A program made the translations under genes and the position numbers. 64,000 bases of DNA. Source: an uncultured Corynebacterium sp. GTDB lineage: Bacteria; Actinomycetota; Actinomycetes; Mycobacteriales; Mycobacteriaceae. Each line of letters starts with the position of its first letter. The stretch's first letter is position 1. Below are positions 7,274 to 17,266 of the stretch, piece after piece. The notes below the pieces were generated by a model. It was not told where the DNA came from, did not search any database, and worked only from the letters and a program-made list of their open reading frames with translations. Where the stretch lies: the NCBI GenBank assembly GCA_943914465.1, contig CALUCD010000002.1, positions 62,001 to 126,000 of the forward strand, given 5' to 3'.

Positions 7274-9980
7274 CGACCGGACCGCGGCCGTCCGTATCGC
7301 CGTCATCGGAGCCATCAGCGTACTCAAAATCGTCCCGCTCATCCGGGAATTCGGACGCGGTAGACGGTGCCTCTTCCCGCGACGGATCGATCTCACGCAC
7401 TTCTTGCTCCAGGTCGTCGATCTCCCCGCCGTCAAACGTCTCTGCGGGCAGTGGCCGCGGACGTGGCGTGAAGGTGAACGTTGCACCGTCGGTGGAGGTG
7501 GATTCACCATCCCAGCCGTCCACATCAACGGTGATGATCTCACCGGCGCCGATCTCGCCAAAGAGGATCTTCTCGGACAAAGTGTCCTCGATCTCACGCT
7601 GGATGGTCCGACGCAACGGGCGCGCACCAAGGACCGGGTCGAAGCCGCGGTTGGCTAGCAGGTTCTTGGCCTTGTCCGTCAACTCGATTCCCATGTCCTG
7701 CGCAGCGAGGTTCTTGTCCACGCGGCTAATGAGCAGGTCCACCATTTCCACGATCTCTTCCTGCGTGAGCTGGCGGAAGACAACAATCTCATCGATACGG
7801 TTGAGGAACTCGGGCCGGAAGTGCTTCTTCAGCTCGTCGTGCACCTTGTTCTTCATCCGCTCGTACTGCGCGTCCGAGTCGGTCGCGGTGTTGCCGGAAA
7901 AGCCCAACCCCACAGCCTTGGAGATGTCGCCGGTGCCCAGGTTAGAGGTGAAGATGAGCACGGTGTTCTTGAAATCCACCAGCCGGCCTTGACCGTCGGT
8001 GACGTGGCCTTCTTCAAGCACCTGCAGCAGCGTGTTGTAGATCTCCTTGTGGGCTTTCTCAATCTCATCGAAGAGCACCACGCTGAACGGCTTGCGGCGC
8101 ACCTTCTCAGTGAGCTGGCCCCCCTCCTCGTAGCCGACGTAGCCAGGAGGGGCACCAAACAGGCGGGAAGCGGTGAACCGGTCGTGGAACTCACCCATGT
8201 CAACCTGAATGAGGGAATCTTCATCACCGAAGAGGAACTCGGCCAATGCCTTCGACAGCTCGGTCTTACCCACACCGGACGGGCCGGCGAAGATGAACGA
8301 GCCAGACGGCCGCTTCGGATCTTTCAGGCCCGCGCGAGTACGCCGGATCGAGCGCGACACGGCCTTGACCGCGTCGTCTTGGCCGATGATGCGCTTGTGC
8401 AGCTCATCTTCCATGTTCAGCAGGCGCGAGGACTCCGATTCGGTGAGCTTGAACACCGGAATACCAGTCCAGTGGGCGAGCACGTCCGCGATTTGGTCTT
8501 CACCGACCTCAGCAATGTCTTCGAGGTCGTCGGAGCGCCACTTCTTTTCCTTCTCTGTGCGCTCCTCGCCCAGTTTGCGTTCGGTGTCGCGCAGCCCAGC
8601 GGCTTTTTCAAAGTCCTGCGCATCAATCGCTGCTTCTTTTTCCTTGCGCACTTCTGCGATGCGCTCATCGACCTCGCGCAGTTCTTCCGGTGCGGTCATG
8701 CGCTTGATGCGCATCCGGGCACCAGCTTCATCCAGCAGGTCAACGGCCTTATCCGGCAGGAACCGGTCGTTGATGTAGCGATCCGACAGGTTCGCCGCAG
8801 CCGAGAGCGCATCGTCGGTGTAGGACACGCGGTGGTGCGCCTCGTAGCGGTCGCGCAGACCTTTGAGGATCGTGATCGTGTCTTCCACGCTTGGCTCCTC
8901 GACTTGCACCGGCTGGAAGCGACGCTCAAGGGCCGCGTCCTTCTCGATGTGCTTGCGGTACTCATCCAAGGTGGTCGCACCGATGGTCTGCAGCTCACCA
9001 CGGGCCAGCTTCGGCTTGAGCAAGCTCGCCGCATCAATTGCGCCTTCGGCAGCACCGGCACCGACAAGGGTGTGAATCTCATCGATGAACAAGATGATGT
9101 CACCGCGCTGGTTGATCTCTTTGAGCACCTTCTTTAAGCGCTCCTCAAAGTCACCGCGGTAGCGTGAGCCAGCAACCAGGGATCCTAGGTCCAGTGAGTA
9201 AACCTGCTTGTCCTTCAGCGTCTCCGGCACTTTGCCGTTGGCAATGTCAAGGGCAAGGCCCTCCACCACGGCGGTCTTACCCACACCAGGCTCGCCGATG
9301 AGCACCGGGTTGTTCTTCGTGCGGCGCGAAAGCACCTGCATGATGCGCTCAATTTCCTGATCGCGCCCAACAACCGGGTCGAGCTTTCCCTCTTTCGCGG
9401 CTGCTGTGAGGTTGCGCCCAAACTGGTCAAGTACCAGCGAGTTGGAGCGCTCACCCTGCTGGCCGCCCCCACCACGTGGGCCAGGGCCGGTGCCAGCACC
9501 CGCCGGGGACTGCGGCGCCTCGGGGTTTTGGCCTTCCCCGCCTTCGTAGCCTGACAGCAGCTGGATGACCTGCTGGCGCACGCGAGGCAGGTCGGCGCCA
9601 AGCTTGATCAACACCTGTGCGGCAACGCCTTCACCCTCACGGATGAGTCCGAGCAGCAAAAATTCGGTGCCGATGTACTTGTGCCCCATCTGCAGACCCT
9701 CGCGCAGGGAAAGTTCAAGGACCTTTTTCGCCCGCGGAGTAAAAGGGATGTGCCCGGTGACGGGCTGGGTGCCGTGGCCGATGATCTCGATGACTTCGCG
9801 GCGGACGTCATCAAGGTTGATGCCCATCGACTCAAGCGCCTTCGCGGCCACACCCTCGCCCTCTTTGATCAAACCAAGGAGGATGTGCTCGGTGCCCATG
9901 TAATTGTGGTTAAGCGCGCGCGCCTCTTCTTGGGCGAGAACGATGACACGGCGGGCCCTGTCGGTGAACCTCTCGAACAT
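7263..9980 (-). CDS. clpC: ATP-dependent Clp protease ATPase subunit ClpC
   Basis: A 905-aa Hsp100 unfoldase that feeds substrates to ClpP. Two Clp-N repeats span about residues 1-145. A Gly/Pro/Gln-rich linker (150-178) follows, then AAA+ module 1 with Walker A at 229-236, a UVR-type coiled middle segment ([11 protein letters not shown]), and AAA+ module 2 (GPSGVGKTE, and the family motif [16 protein letters not shown]). The C-terminal 55 residues are an acidic tail longer than in mycobacterial ClpC. AAGGGG precedes the ATG. A ClgR-type box lies 123 bp upstream, as expected for Clp regulation in actinobacteria. Confidence 0.97.
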   Translation of the reverse strand: MFERFTDRARRVIVLAQEEARALNHNYMGTEHILLGLIKEGEGVAAKALESMGINLDDVRREVIEIIGHGTQPVTGHIPFTPRAKKVLELSLREGLQMGHKYIGTEFLLLGLIREGEGVAAQVLIKLGADLPRVRQQVIQLLSGYEGGEGQNPEAPQSPAGAGTGPGPRGGGGQQGERSNSLVLDQFGRNLTAAAKEGKLDPVVGRDQEIERIMQVLSRRTKNNPVLIGEPGVGKTAVVEGLALDIANGKVPETLKDKQVYSLDLGSLVAGSRYRGDFEERLKKVLKEINQRGDIILFIDEIHTLVGAGAAEGAIDAASLLKPKLARGELQTIGATTLDEYRKHIEKDAALERRFQPVQVEEPSVEDTITILKGLRDRYEAHHRVSYTDDALSAAANLSDRYINDRFLPDKAVDLLDEAGARMRIKRMTAPEELREVDERIAEVRKEKEAAIDAQDFEKAAGLRDTERKLGEERTEKEKKWRSDDLEDIAEVGEDQIADVLAHWTGIPVFKLTESESSRLLNMEDELHKRIIGQDDAVKAVSRSIRRTRAGLKDPKRPSGSFIFAGPSGVGKTELSKALAEFLFGDEDSLIQVDMGEFHDRFTASRLFGAPPGYVGYEEGGQLTEKVRRKPFSVVLFDEIEKAHKEIYNTLLQVLEEGHVTDGQGRLVDFKNTVLIFTSNLGTGDISKAVGLGFSGNTATDSDAQYERMKNKVHDELKKHFRPEFLNRIDEIVVFRQLTQEEIVEMVDLLISRVDKNLAAQDMGIELTDKAKNLLANRGFDPVLGARPLRRTIQREIEDTLSEKILFGEIGAGEIITVDVDGWDGESTSTDGATFTFTPRPRPLPAETFDGGEIDDLEQEVREIDPSREEAPSTASEFPDERDDFEYADGSDDGDTDGRGPVEPA

Positions 9981-10040
9981 GTGGCTACCCCTTTTTCTGG
10001 ATTTTTAAACGTCACCCACCATAACGCGCAGGTGCTACAC

Positions 10041-10067
10041 AACTTCCCACCTCGGACGTAGCCTTCC
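10041..10067 (-). promoter_or_regulatory. Candidate SigH-type promoter of clpC
   Basis: Reading the minus strand, GGAA (10067-10064) and GTT (10043-10041) are 20 nt apart, the spacing of the actinobacterial SigH/SigR consensus (GGAA-N17-20-GTT). C. glutamicum clpC is known to be under SigH and ClgR control. This site is a weak match by eye. Confidence 0.3.
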
Positions 10068-10091
10068 GGTGAATAGCCGTGTAAGGCCTGC

Positions 10092-11765
10092 TCACACGGA
10101 ATGTTCGCCGCTAGCGAACGGGGGCTTTGCTGCTTGTCGACGCCGCGCCTGCTCCCCCGGGTCCGGCACCGGCAACGCCGCCACCAACTGGCGTGTGTAC
10201 TCGTTATGCGGGTTGCCCATAACCTCAAAACCCCAGCCTTCTTCGATGAGCTGGCCGTGTCGCAACACACCTACCCGGTGCGCGACCATGTCCACCACCG
10301 CGAGATCGTGGCTGATGAACAGCGCTGCGAACCCGAGTTCACGCTGGAGGCGCGTAAACAGGTCAAGCACGACTGCTTGCACCGATACATCGAGTGCTGA
10401 GGTTGGTTCGTCCGCGATGAGCAATTCCGGCTCGAGCACCAGACTGCGGGCAAGCGACACCCGCTGTCGTTGCCCACCGGAGAGCTCATGCGGGTACCGG
10501 GTAGCCACCGCCGCCGGTAGTTCCACCGCGTCAAGCAGCGCGCGCGCCCGTTTGCGCCGCTGCTGCTTCGAGTACCCCGAGGCAATCACCAGAGGCTCAG
10601 CCACGCACTGTTCAACGGTGAAAAATGGGTTGAAGGATGTGGCCGGGTCTTGAAACACGAATCCGGTTTTGCGGCGGATCTCACGCAGCTGAGAAGGCTT
10701 ACTCCCGTTCAGCTGCCGGCCAAATACCTCAAGCGAGCCGCCCGTGAGCTTTTCCAAACCGACTATCGCCCGTCCGAGGGTGGTCTTTCCTGACCCGGAT
10801 TCACCCACCAGGCCAACAACCTCCCCGGCATGAATGGTGAGCGACACCCCGTCGACCGCTGTGAATGCTGGCGAGCCGAGCCGACCCGGGTAGGTCACCG
10901 CAATGTCAGTTGCTTGCACCACTGCTGGCTGCTGCACAAGCGCCTCACGCTCCGGTGCGGGCATCGCTTTGCTGAGCGAGGCGCTACCCAGACGAGGCAC
11001 CGCCCGCAGGAGCTGGCGTGTGTATTCCTGTTTGGGGTGCGCGAACAGCTCGCTTACTGCTGCCCGCTCCACCACCTCGCCGCGGCGCATGACCACCACA
11101 CTGTCTGCCAGGTCCGCCACGACACCCATGTTGTGGGTGATCAGGATGATGGCGGTGCCGTAGGCGTCGCGAAGCGAGCGCAGCAGCGCAAGGATTTCCG
11201 CCTGAACGGTGACATCGAGCGCTGTAGTGGGTTCGTCAGCCACGATGGTGCTCGCGCCAAGCTCGATTGCCATTGCGATCATGATGCGCTGTTTTTGACC
11301 ACCCGAGAACTCGTGCGGGTATTGGTTGATTCGCCGCTCTGGGTCTTCAATCCCCACGGCTCGCAGCGCTTCAACGCTTCTTTGACGGGCCTGGCTGCGC
11401 GTGATTTTAGGATCGTGCGCGCGCAGCCCCTCTGCCATTTGCCACCAGATCGGATACACGGGGTTGAGTGCAGCAGACGGCTCCTGGAATACCATTGCCG
11501 CGTCCCGGCCGCGCATCGCTCGCAGCTGAGCAGGCGACATGGTGCGCACATCGGCCCCCTCCACCAGTACTGCCCCGTTGACAGTCGCTGCGCTGTCAAC
11601 GAGTCCGAGCACCGAGCGCCCGGTGACGGTTTTGCCCGAGCCGGACTCGCCCACGAGGGCCACAATTTCTCCCGGTTTTACCTCCAGGCTGACCCCGTTG
11701 ACAGCTTGGACGCGGCCGGTGTCTGTTGGGAATGCGACGCGGAGGTCACGAATGTCGACGCTCAT
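10092..11765 (-). CDS. Peptide-type ABC importer, fused double ATPase
   Basis: A 557-aa cytoplasmic ATPase with two complete ABC domains in one chain, equivalent to DppD plus DppF. Each has a Walker A (GESGSGKTVTG near residue 40, GESGSGKTTLG near 320), a signature (FSGGQKQRI, LSGGQRQRV) and a Walker B (IVADEPTTALD, LIADEPTSALD). Last gene of a four-gene importer operon; its ATG overlaps the permease stop by 4 nt (ATGA). The substrate is unknown: peptides or nickel are the usual cargo for this class. The 3' end carries the ClgR-type box for clpC. Confidence 0.92.
   Translation of the reverse strand: MSVDIRDLRVAFPTDTGRVQAVNGVSLEVKPGEIVALVGESGSGKTVTGRSVLGLVDSAATVNGAVLVEGADVRTMSPAQLRAMRGRDAAMVFQEPSAALNPVYPIWWQMAEGLRAHDPKITRSQARQRSVEALRAVGIEDPERRINQYPHEFSGGQKQRIMIAMAIELGASTIVADEPTTALDVTVQAEILALLRSLRDAYGTAIILITHNMGVVADLADSVVVMRRGEVVERAAVSELFAHPKQEYTRQLLRAVPRLGSASLSKAMPAPEREALVQQPAVVQATDIAVTYPGRLGSPAFTAVDGVSLTIHAGEVVGLVGESGSGKTTLGRAIVGLEKLTGGSLEVFGRQLNGSKPSQLREIRRKTGFVFQDPATSFNPFFTVEQCVAEPLVIASGYSKQQRRKRARALLDAVELPAAVATRYPHELSGGQRQRVSLARSLVLEPELLIADEPTSALDVSVQAVVLDLFTRLQRELGFAALFISHDLAVVDMVAHRVGVLRHGQLIEEGWGFEVMGNPHNEYTRQLVAALPVPDPGEQARRRQAAKPPFASGEHSV
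10103..10119. promoter_or_regulatory. ClgR-type operator upstream of clpC
   Basis: The perfect palindrome GTTCGC-CGCTA-GCGAAC matches the ClgR motif GTTCGC-N5-GCG described for actinobacteria. It lies 123 bp before the clpC start and inside the 3' end of the upstream transporter ATPase gene. ClgR activates clpC and clpP1P2 in corynebacteria, so this is most likely the clpC activator site. Confidence 0.65.
10132..10143 (-). repeat. 12-mer GCGTCGACAAGC, copy 1
   Basis: Exact copy on the minus strand near the 3' end of the transporter ATPase gene, read there as frame R-R-Q. It is one of six exact copies in this window; see the findings. Confidence 0.8.
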
Positions 11766-12703
11766 TGCGCCTCCTCACTCGAAGTTCCTGCGGTTGCGGG
11801 GTCCCGCGGGTCCCGCGCGGCCCGCATCCGCAGGCGGGGGTCACGCAAATCATTGAGGGACTCGCCGAGCAGCGTGATGCCCAACACCGTGATCACGATG
11901 GCAAGGCCAGGAAACAGCGCTGTCCACCAGATGCCTGATGTCACGTCAGCTACTGAGCGGTTGAGGTCAAACCCCCATTCCGCTGCAGAGGTTGGTTCAA
12001 TGCCGAACCCAATAAACCCGAGACCCGCTAGCGTCAGCACTGCTTCTGAAGCGTTGAGGGTGAACACCAGCGGCAGTGTCCGGGTTGCGTTGCGGAGCAG
12101 GTGCACGACCATGATGCGCCAATGGGTCGCACCTGACGCGACTGCGGCGAGGACAAACGGCTCAGCTTTCAGGCGGATAACCTCAGCTCGTATCACCCGA
12201 AAATATTGGGGGATGAATACCACCATGATCGAAATCGCTGCGGCTGCGATACCGCCGATCGCGCTTGATCTGCCTCCGGTGAGCGCAATCGACATCACAA
12301 TGGCGAGCAGCAGCGACGGAAACGCGTAGATCGCGTCAGCCACCACCACGCTTATACGGTCAAGCCAACCGCCTACATAGCCCGAGACAAGCCCAAGGGC
12401 AACGCCGGCGAACAATGAGAGCGTGACAGCTGCGAGGATCACCGCGACCGCGGTGCGTGAGCCCCACACGACGCGGGAGAACACGTCAAACCCGGAGACT
12501 GTTGTGCCCCAGATGTGCTCGGACGAGGGAGGCTGTTGGGTGCCAAAGCTGCCGTTGGCACCGGAGGTCTGGCCCCATGAATACGGCGCGATCAATGGTG
12601 CGAACAACGCGGTCAGGACCACAAGGGTGGTGAGCACCAATCCTGCAACCAGCATCCCCCGTTGGATGCCTGTAGAGCTTCGGATATCACTGAGCAGGGC
12701 CAT
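11762..12703 (-). CDS. Peptide-type ABC importer permease (DppC-like)
   Basis: A 313-aa inner-membrane permease with an N-terminal segment (LVLTTLVVLTALFAPLIAPYSW) that is typical of DppC/OppC, including the exposed loop after the first helix. The BPD_transp_1 core contains the EAA-type loop (ASGATHWRIMVVHLLRNATRTL). It starts directly after the DppB-like gene (12704) and overlaps the ATPase gene by 4 nt. The protein pairs with the DppB-like subunit to form the channel. The C-terminal 40 residues are charged and Arg/Asp/Pro-rich, facing the cytoplasm. Confidence 0.92.
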   Translation of the reverse strand: MALLSDIRSSTGIQRGMLVAGLVLTTLVVLTALFAPLIAPYSWGQTSGANGSFGTQQPPSSEHIWGTTVSGFDVFSRVVWGSRTAVAVILAAVTLSLFAGVALGLVSGYVGGWLDRISVVVADAIYAFPSLLLAIVMSIALTGGRSSAIGGIAAAAISIMVVFIPQYFRVIRAEVIRLKAEPFVLAAVASGATHWRIMVVHLLRNATRTLPLVFTLNASEAVLTLAGLGFIGFGIEPTSAAEWGFDLNRSVADVTSGIWWTALFPGLAIVITVLGITLLGESLNDLRDPRLRMRAARDPRDPATAGTSSEEAQ

Positions 12704-13726
12704 CTAGTACCTCACCCTCGGATCAACCAACGCGGCGACAATATCCACAATGAAGTTCGTCACCGCCACGATCACAGCCAAAAGCATGACAATGCCCTGC
12801 ACCGCAACGAAGTCTCGGGCCTGCATGTATTGGACCAACACGTAGCCCAGCCCCTTCCACTCAAACGTCGTCTCCGTGAGCACGGCTCCGCCCAACGACA
12901 TTGCAATCTGCATGCCCATGACCGTGATCACCGGGATAAGCGCGGGGCGCAGCGCGTGGCGGGTGACCAACCGGCGCTCGCGCACACCACGCGAGCGTGC
13001 CGAATCGATGTAGGGCCGCGCGAGCGTATCGATGAGGTTGGTACGCACCAGGCGCAGGAACACTCCACCGAGCAAAAGCCCGAGCGCAAACGCTGGCAGT
13101 ACGCAGTGCGACGCGACGTCAACCGCGAGTTCCACATCGCCAAGGCGAAGCGCGTCGAGGAGATAAAACGGGGTGGGGTTAGTAATTGAGCGCAGTGTCG
13201 CTTCCCCAGAGGTAGAGACACGGCCCGCAATCGGCAACCAGCCAAGCCCCACCGCGAACACCAGTTTGAGCAGCAAACCAACGAAGAACACCGGAGTGGC
13301 GTACGCCAGGATGGCAACGATGCGCAGCACGGCATCTGGCCAGCGATCGCGGTAGTACGCGGCGACCATGCCCAGCGGCACCCCGATCACGAGCGCAACA
13401 ACAAGGGCAAGCACCACCAGCTCGAGCGTCGCGGAGCCGTAGGTGCGCAGAATCTCAGTGACCGCGCGCCCATCTGAATATGCCGTTCCGAAGTCACCGC
13501 GTATGACGTTGCCAAGGTACTCCCCGTACTGGACTATGAGCGGGCGGTCAAAGCCCGCCTCCGCCACCCGCCGAGCCAGTTCCTCAGGCGCAAGCCGTTC
13601 ACCTTGTGCAGCAGTGATCGGGTCACCGGTGGAGCGCATGAGGAAAAAGACGGTGGTGACGAGGATGAAGATCGTTGGAAAGATCAGCAGGAAACGGGTG
13701 AGCAGGTAGCGTCCGAATCGCATCAC
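12704..13726 (-). CDS. Peptide-type ABC importer permease (DppB-like)
   Basis: A 340-aa permease starting MMRFGRYLLTRFLLIFPTIFILV, the standard DppB/OppB start with the first helix at about 9-29. The periplasmic-side block RLAPEELARRVAEAGFDRPLIVQYGEYLGNV occupies about residues 45-75 and the EAA loop is SARSRGVRERRLVTRHALRPAL. Overlaps the stop of the binding-protein gene by 4 nt and directly abuts the DppC-like gene, so translation is likely coupled. Confidence 0.93.
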   Translation of the reverse strand: MMRFGRYLLTRFLLIFPTIFILVTTVFFLMRSTGDPITAAQGERLAPEELARRVAEAGFDRPLIVQYGEYLGNVIRGDFGTAYSDGRAVTEILRTYGSATLELVVLALVVALVIGVPLGMVAAYYRDRWPDAVLRIVAILAYATPVFFVGLLLKLVFAVGLGWLPIAGRVSTSGEATLRSITNPTPFYLLDALRLGDVELAVDVASHCVLPAFALGLLLGGVFLRLVRTNLIDTLARPYIDSARSRGVRERRLVTRHALRPALIPVITVMGMQIAMSLGGAVLTETTFEWKGLGYVLVQYMQARDFVAVQGIVMLLAVIVAVTNFIVDIVAALVDPRVRY

Positions 13727-15360
13727 TGTTTGCTCAACAACGCGTAGCGGAAGCCGACAGACACATCGAGCACGACGCCGTCGATGTTCTTGCCGGTGAC
13801 GACGAACTGCTTGCCCTGCAGCAACGGCACCGTTGGTAGCGTCTCGGCGAGCTGGCGTTGCACATCAGCAAGTTCAGTTGTGCGTGCGTTTTCATCTGGC
13901 TCGTGGGCTGATGTGCGCAGCAGGTCTGTCAGCGGCGCATCTTCAAAGTGGTTGTTGAGGAAGTTGCTGCCCGGCGCGAATAATGGAGTGAGGTAGTTGT
14001 CCGGGTCGGGGAAGTCCGCGAACCAGCCAAGCTGGTAGACCGGGTAGGCATCAGCGACGCGGTCCTTTTGATACTGCACCCACTCGGTGGACTGCAGGTC
14101 TACCGTGAACAGCCCGGTTGCCTCCAGCTGCGCTTTGATCGCCGCGTATTCATCACCCGAGGACGGGCCGTAATGGTCGGGGTTGTACTGGATGTTAAGC
14201 GTCACAGGTGTGGTCACGTCAGCGTCTTCAAGCAGCGTGCGTGCTTTCACTGTATCCGGCGCGCCGTCTGCGCTCACGTACAGTTCTTTCAACGGCTCAG
14301 TCGCGCCGAGCAGCCCGTTGGCAACGTGCGAGTACAGCGGCGAATACGTATCGCGGTACACATCCCGCGCCAAGGCAGGACGATCGATTGAGGCTGCGAC
14401 GGCTTGCCGCACCGCTTTCGCCTTCGCTTCGTCTGCCTCAGGCGTCTTGGCACCATACGGCTGGGTGTCAAGGTTGAATGTGAGGTAGCGGATCTCTCCG
14501 CCCTGGCCGTCAACGACCTTGACGTTGTCGTCGCTTCGCAAGTCTTCGATATCCGTTGCGCTCAGCGAGCGGTGGGCAACATCAATGTTGTTCTGCTGGA
14601 TGTCGAGCTTCAAGTTGGAGGCGTCCGCGTAGTAGCGAACATCGACCCCCTCATTGCGAGCGGGGCCGAGCGCCCCCTTGTACCCCTCGTTTTTCGTATA
14701 GCTGACCAGCTCATTTTCGTTGTACGTTTCCAGCACATAAGGGCCTGCAAACGGGCCTTCTTCGGCAATCGTCTGGCTGTCAAGCACCGCGTCGGCGGGG
14801 AAGACGTCCTCGTCCACAATCGGTGCTGCCGGGGAGCCGAGCACGGACCCGAAGGTCTGATCGTTCGGCTCCGCCAACTTGAAGACCACAGTCAACGCAT
14901 CCGGGGCCTCGACCGACTCCAAGTTGACTAGCAACGACGCCGGGCCATTTGGATCATCAATGGTCTTTTGCCGGTCGAAGGTGAATTTCACGTCCGAGGA
15001 TGTGAGCTCGTTGCCGTTAGCGAAGGTGAGCCCCGGCTTCAGTTTCACCGTGTACTCATCCGGCGCGGTGAATTCGGCGGACTCTGCAAGCGAGGGAGTA
15101 AGCGTGGTGTCTTCCGCGCCGGGCTCAACGAGAAAGCCGTACACTTGCCGCATCACATCGAACGAGCCCTTGTCGTACGCACCCGCGGGATCAATCCGGG
15201 TGATTTTGTCGGTGGTGCCCACCACGATCCGGTCGCCTTCTGGCGCTGCTGTTTGCTGCTCGCCATCACTTTCACTTTGGGTGGTAGCGCAGGCGGCGAG
15301 GGCAAAGGTGGCCAGTGCGAGTAGTGGCGCGAGACGGGCTCGGGTGCGGTGCGTAACCAT
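13723..15360 (-). CDS. Family 5 extracellular solute-binding lipoprotein
   Basis: A lipoprotein of 545 aa. The signal peptide VTHRTRARLAPLLALATFALAAC ends in the lipobox LAAC. The mature part is an SBP_bac_5 domain with GTTDKITRIDPAGAYDKGSFDVMRQVYGFLVE, KLKPGLTFANGNELTSSDVKFTFDR and the C-terminal QRQLAETLPTVPLLQG. It captures substrate outside the membrane for the downstream permeases and double ATPase. ATG 15360 is chosen over the upstream GTG (15393), which would put eleven polar residues before the signal. A candidate promoter with palindromes lies at 15438-15521. Confidence 0.93.
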   Translation of the reverse strand: MVTHRTRARLAPLLALATFALAACATTQSESDGEQQTAAPEGDRIVVGTTDKITRIDPAGAYDKGSFDVMRQVYGFLVEPGAEDTTLTPSLAESAEFTAPDEYTVKLKPGLTFANGNELTSSDVKFTFDRQKTIDDPNGPASLLVNLESVEAPDALTVVFKLAEPNDQTFGSVLGSPAAPIVDEDVFPADAVLDSQTIAEEGPFAGPYVLETYNENELVSYTKNEGYKGALGPARNEGVDVRYYADASNLKLDIQQNNIDVAHRSLSATDIEDLRSDDNVKVVDGQGGEIRYLTFNLDTQPYGAKTPEADEAKAKAVRQAVAASIDRPALARDVYRDTYSPLYSHVANGLLGATEPLKELYVSADGAPDTVKARTLLEDADVTTPVTLNIQYNPDHYGPSSGDEYAAIKAQLEATGLFTVDLQSTEWVQYQKDRVADAYPVYQLGWFADFPDPDNYLTPLFAPGSNFLNNHFEDAPLTDLLRTSAHEPDENARTTELADVQRQLAETLPTVPLLQGKQFVVTGKNIDGVVLDVSVGFRYALLSKQ

Positions 15361-15437
15361 TGTCAGCTCATTCCATTCCGATGTTATTTCCACATCTGAA
15401 CGTATTCGCTTCGCGGGTAGGAATGGTAGCCAGCAAG

Positions 15438-15449
15438 GACCGATCGGTC
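15438..15449. promoter_or_regulatory. Palindrome GACCGATCGGTC upstream of importer operon
   Basis: A perfect 12-bp palindrome about 80 nt before the binding-protein gene. A related site, GGACCGATCAGTTC, occurs at 15524-15537 just upstream of the candidate -10 box. A pair like this suggests operators for a dimeric regulator, perhaps of the TetR class (inference only). Confidence 0.45.
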
Positions 15450-15495
15450 TACCAAGCCGGGTAGCGCCACCAAATCAGCAGGTAAAGTAGCGTTG

Positions 15496-15521
15496 TTGCC
15501 CGGCTAGGGCAAGAATATTAT
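15496..15521 (-). promoter_or_regulatory. Candidate importer promoter with operator at start site
   Basis: On the minus strand TAATAT (15521-15516) is a good corynebacterial -10 box. The predicted start, about 15509, falls inside the perfect inverted repeat TTGCCC-GGCTA-GGGCAA (15496-15512). The placement suggests repression of the importer operon by an unidentified factor. No clear -35 box is visible. Confidence 0.45.
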
Positions 15522-15574
15522 TTGGACCGATCAGTTCGTTTGCGGCGCTTGTGGCAACGCTGATGGGAGGCCAC

Positions 15575-17266
15575 CTACAGCAGATCGCGCAGCACCGGAT
15601 CAGCGAGTGCAAGCACCGCTTCGCGCGCATCCGCGGCTGTAGGAGCATCCGCGGCGTAGTTCGCCATCTGGCGGCAGGTATCAAAGTCATGCAGGCGAAG
15701 CGCCGCCCGAACAGCGCGCACCTTGCCCGGCGCCATGGACAACGACTTCACCCCAAGGCCGACAAGCACAAGCGCCATGAGTGGATCGCCGCCCGCTTCA
15801 CCGCACACACCGATGGGTTTGCCGGTGGCGTCACCCCCACGACAGGTTGCGCGCACCATTGCGAGCATTGCTGGCTGCCATGGGGAGAGCAGCTCTGCAA
15901 GCTCACCCTGCATGCGGTCAGCCGCCATCGTGTACTGGGACAAATCGTTCGTACCAATTGAGGCGAAATCAGCCACGCCCAAAATCCGGTTGGCCAGTAC
16001 CGCCGCAGCCGGAGTTTCCACCATGACACCGACCTTTGGCAGACCGTGAGCACGGGCACGTTCGGCGAACCAGGTCGCTTCCTCCACCGTGGCCACCATC
16101 GGCGCCATGACCCACAGGTCGGCGTTATCCACCGCCTTGTAGGCGTTGGCCAGCGCTGCAAGTTGGGTCTCTAACAGCTCCTCACGTGCCATGGACAAAC
16201 GCAGGCCACGGCGGCCAAGGGCAGGGTTTTCCTCCGGCCCAAGGTCCGCAAACGACAACGGCTTATCCGCCCCGGCATCAAGGGTGCGCACGACGACGCG
16301 GCGACCGTCAAACGCCTTCAAGACAGAGGTGTACGTCTCGGTCTGCTCGTCCAAACTCGGTGCGGCGTCACGGTCGAGGAAGAGGAACTCGGTACGAAAC
16401 AGCCCAGAGCCTTCCAAGTCGTACTCTGCGGCCTTTGCGGCATCCTCAGCAGTGCCGATATTTGCCAGCAGTTTCACCTTGGTGCCGTCGCGCGTGGCAC
16501 CTTCGCCAGAGGAACCCGCCAACGCTGCGGCGCGGCGGCGTGAGCGTTCCTTAAGCTCTGCAACGTCAGAATCGTTCGGAGCGACGATGACTTCACCCAC
16601 CCCACCATCGAGTGCAAGCTGCGGGTTGTCTACCACCGCCTGCGCAATGCCTTTGACCTGCACCGTCGCGGGGATTCCAAGTTGTGCGGCCAAGATTGCG
16701 GTGTGAGAGGTCGCCCCACCCGCCTCGGTGACAATTCCTAAGACGTTCTCCGGGTCCAGCGTGGCCGTCTCTGCCGGGGCGAGGTCCTCAGCAACAATGA
16801 TGGACGGCTGCGCGAGTGCGGGCACACCTGGTTCGGGCAGGTTGCGCACACGGGCGGTGGCGCGGTCACGAATGTCGTACAAGTCAGTGACACGCTCGGC
16901 CATATACCCGCCGAGCTTGCGCAGTTTCGCGGCGTAGGTCTCCACCGCATCGTGGATGGCCTTGGTCACCCCCGCGCCCTTTTTCAGCTCTTTGTCGATT
17001 CCCCGGATCAGCCCCTTGTCGGTCGCAAGCGTGGCGGTGGCTTCCAGCACGGCCTTCGAGGTGTCCGAGTTGGCATGGGCGGCGCGCTCACGCAGGGACG
17101 CGGCGACTGCGTCGAGGGCTTCACGGACTCGCTGGCCGTCGGCCTCCGGGTCGACGGATGCCGGTTCGTGTTCATCGATGCCCACAGCTGGGGTGACTAC
17201 CGCGATAGGGCCAGACGCGGTGCCTGCAGAAACGCCGATCCCGTAGAGGACGGTGCGCTCAGTCAT
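15575..17266 (-). CDS. ptsI: PTS Enzyme I (phosphoenolpyruvate-protein phosphotransferase)
   Basis: A 563-aa cytosolic enzyme that takes phosphate from PEP and passes it to HPr. The phosphorylated histidine is H188 in GGATSHTAILA. The PEP-binding barrel carries LFRTEFLFLDRDA, and the C-terminal signature VGVMVETPAAAVLA and FASIGTNDLSQYTMAADR are intact. Its start overlaps the antiterminator gene stop by 8 nt, so it is translationally coupled into a sugar-PTS operon. No ptsH is present in the window. Downstream lies the importer operon with its own promoter. Confidence 0.96.
   Translation of the reverse strand: MTERTVLYGIGVSAGTASGPIAVVTPAVGIDEHEPASVDPEADGQRVREALDAVAASLRERAAHANSDTSKAVLEATATLATDKGLIRGIDKELKKGAGVTKAIHDAVETYAAKLRKLGGYMAERVTDLYDIRDRATARVRNLPEPGVPALAQPSIIVAEDLAPAETATLDPENVLGIVTEAGGATSHTAILAAQLGIPATVQVKGIAQAVVDNPQLALDGGVGEVIVAPNDSDVAELKERSRRRAAALAGSSGEGATRDGTKVKLLANIGTAEDAAKAAEYDLEGSGLFRTEFLFLDRDAAPSLDEQTETYTSVLKAFDGRRVVVRTLDAGADKPLSFADLGPEENPALGRRGLRLSMAREELLETQLAALANAYKAVDNADLWVMAPMVATVEEATWFAERARAHGLPKVGVMVETPAAAVLANRILGVADFASIGTNDLSQYTMAADRMQGELAELLSPWQPAMLAMVRATCRGGDATGKPIGVCGEAGGDPLMALVLVGLGVKSLSMAPGKVRAVRAALRLHDFDTCRQMANYAADAPTAADAREAVLALADPVLRDLL

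Noticed and set aside
7821..9137. 438-aa open frame antisense to clpC
   Set aside because: A shadow of GC-rich codon use in clpC; its product has no recognisable motif and no ribosome site.
10830..12329. 499-aa open frame antisense to the importer ATPase and permease
   Set aside because: Cys/His/Arg-rich shadow spanning two real overlapping genes.
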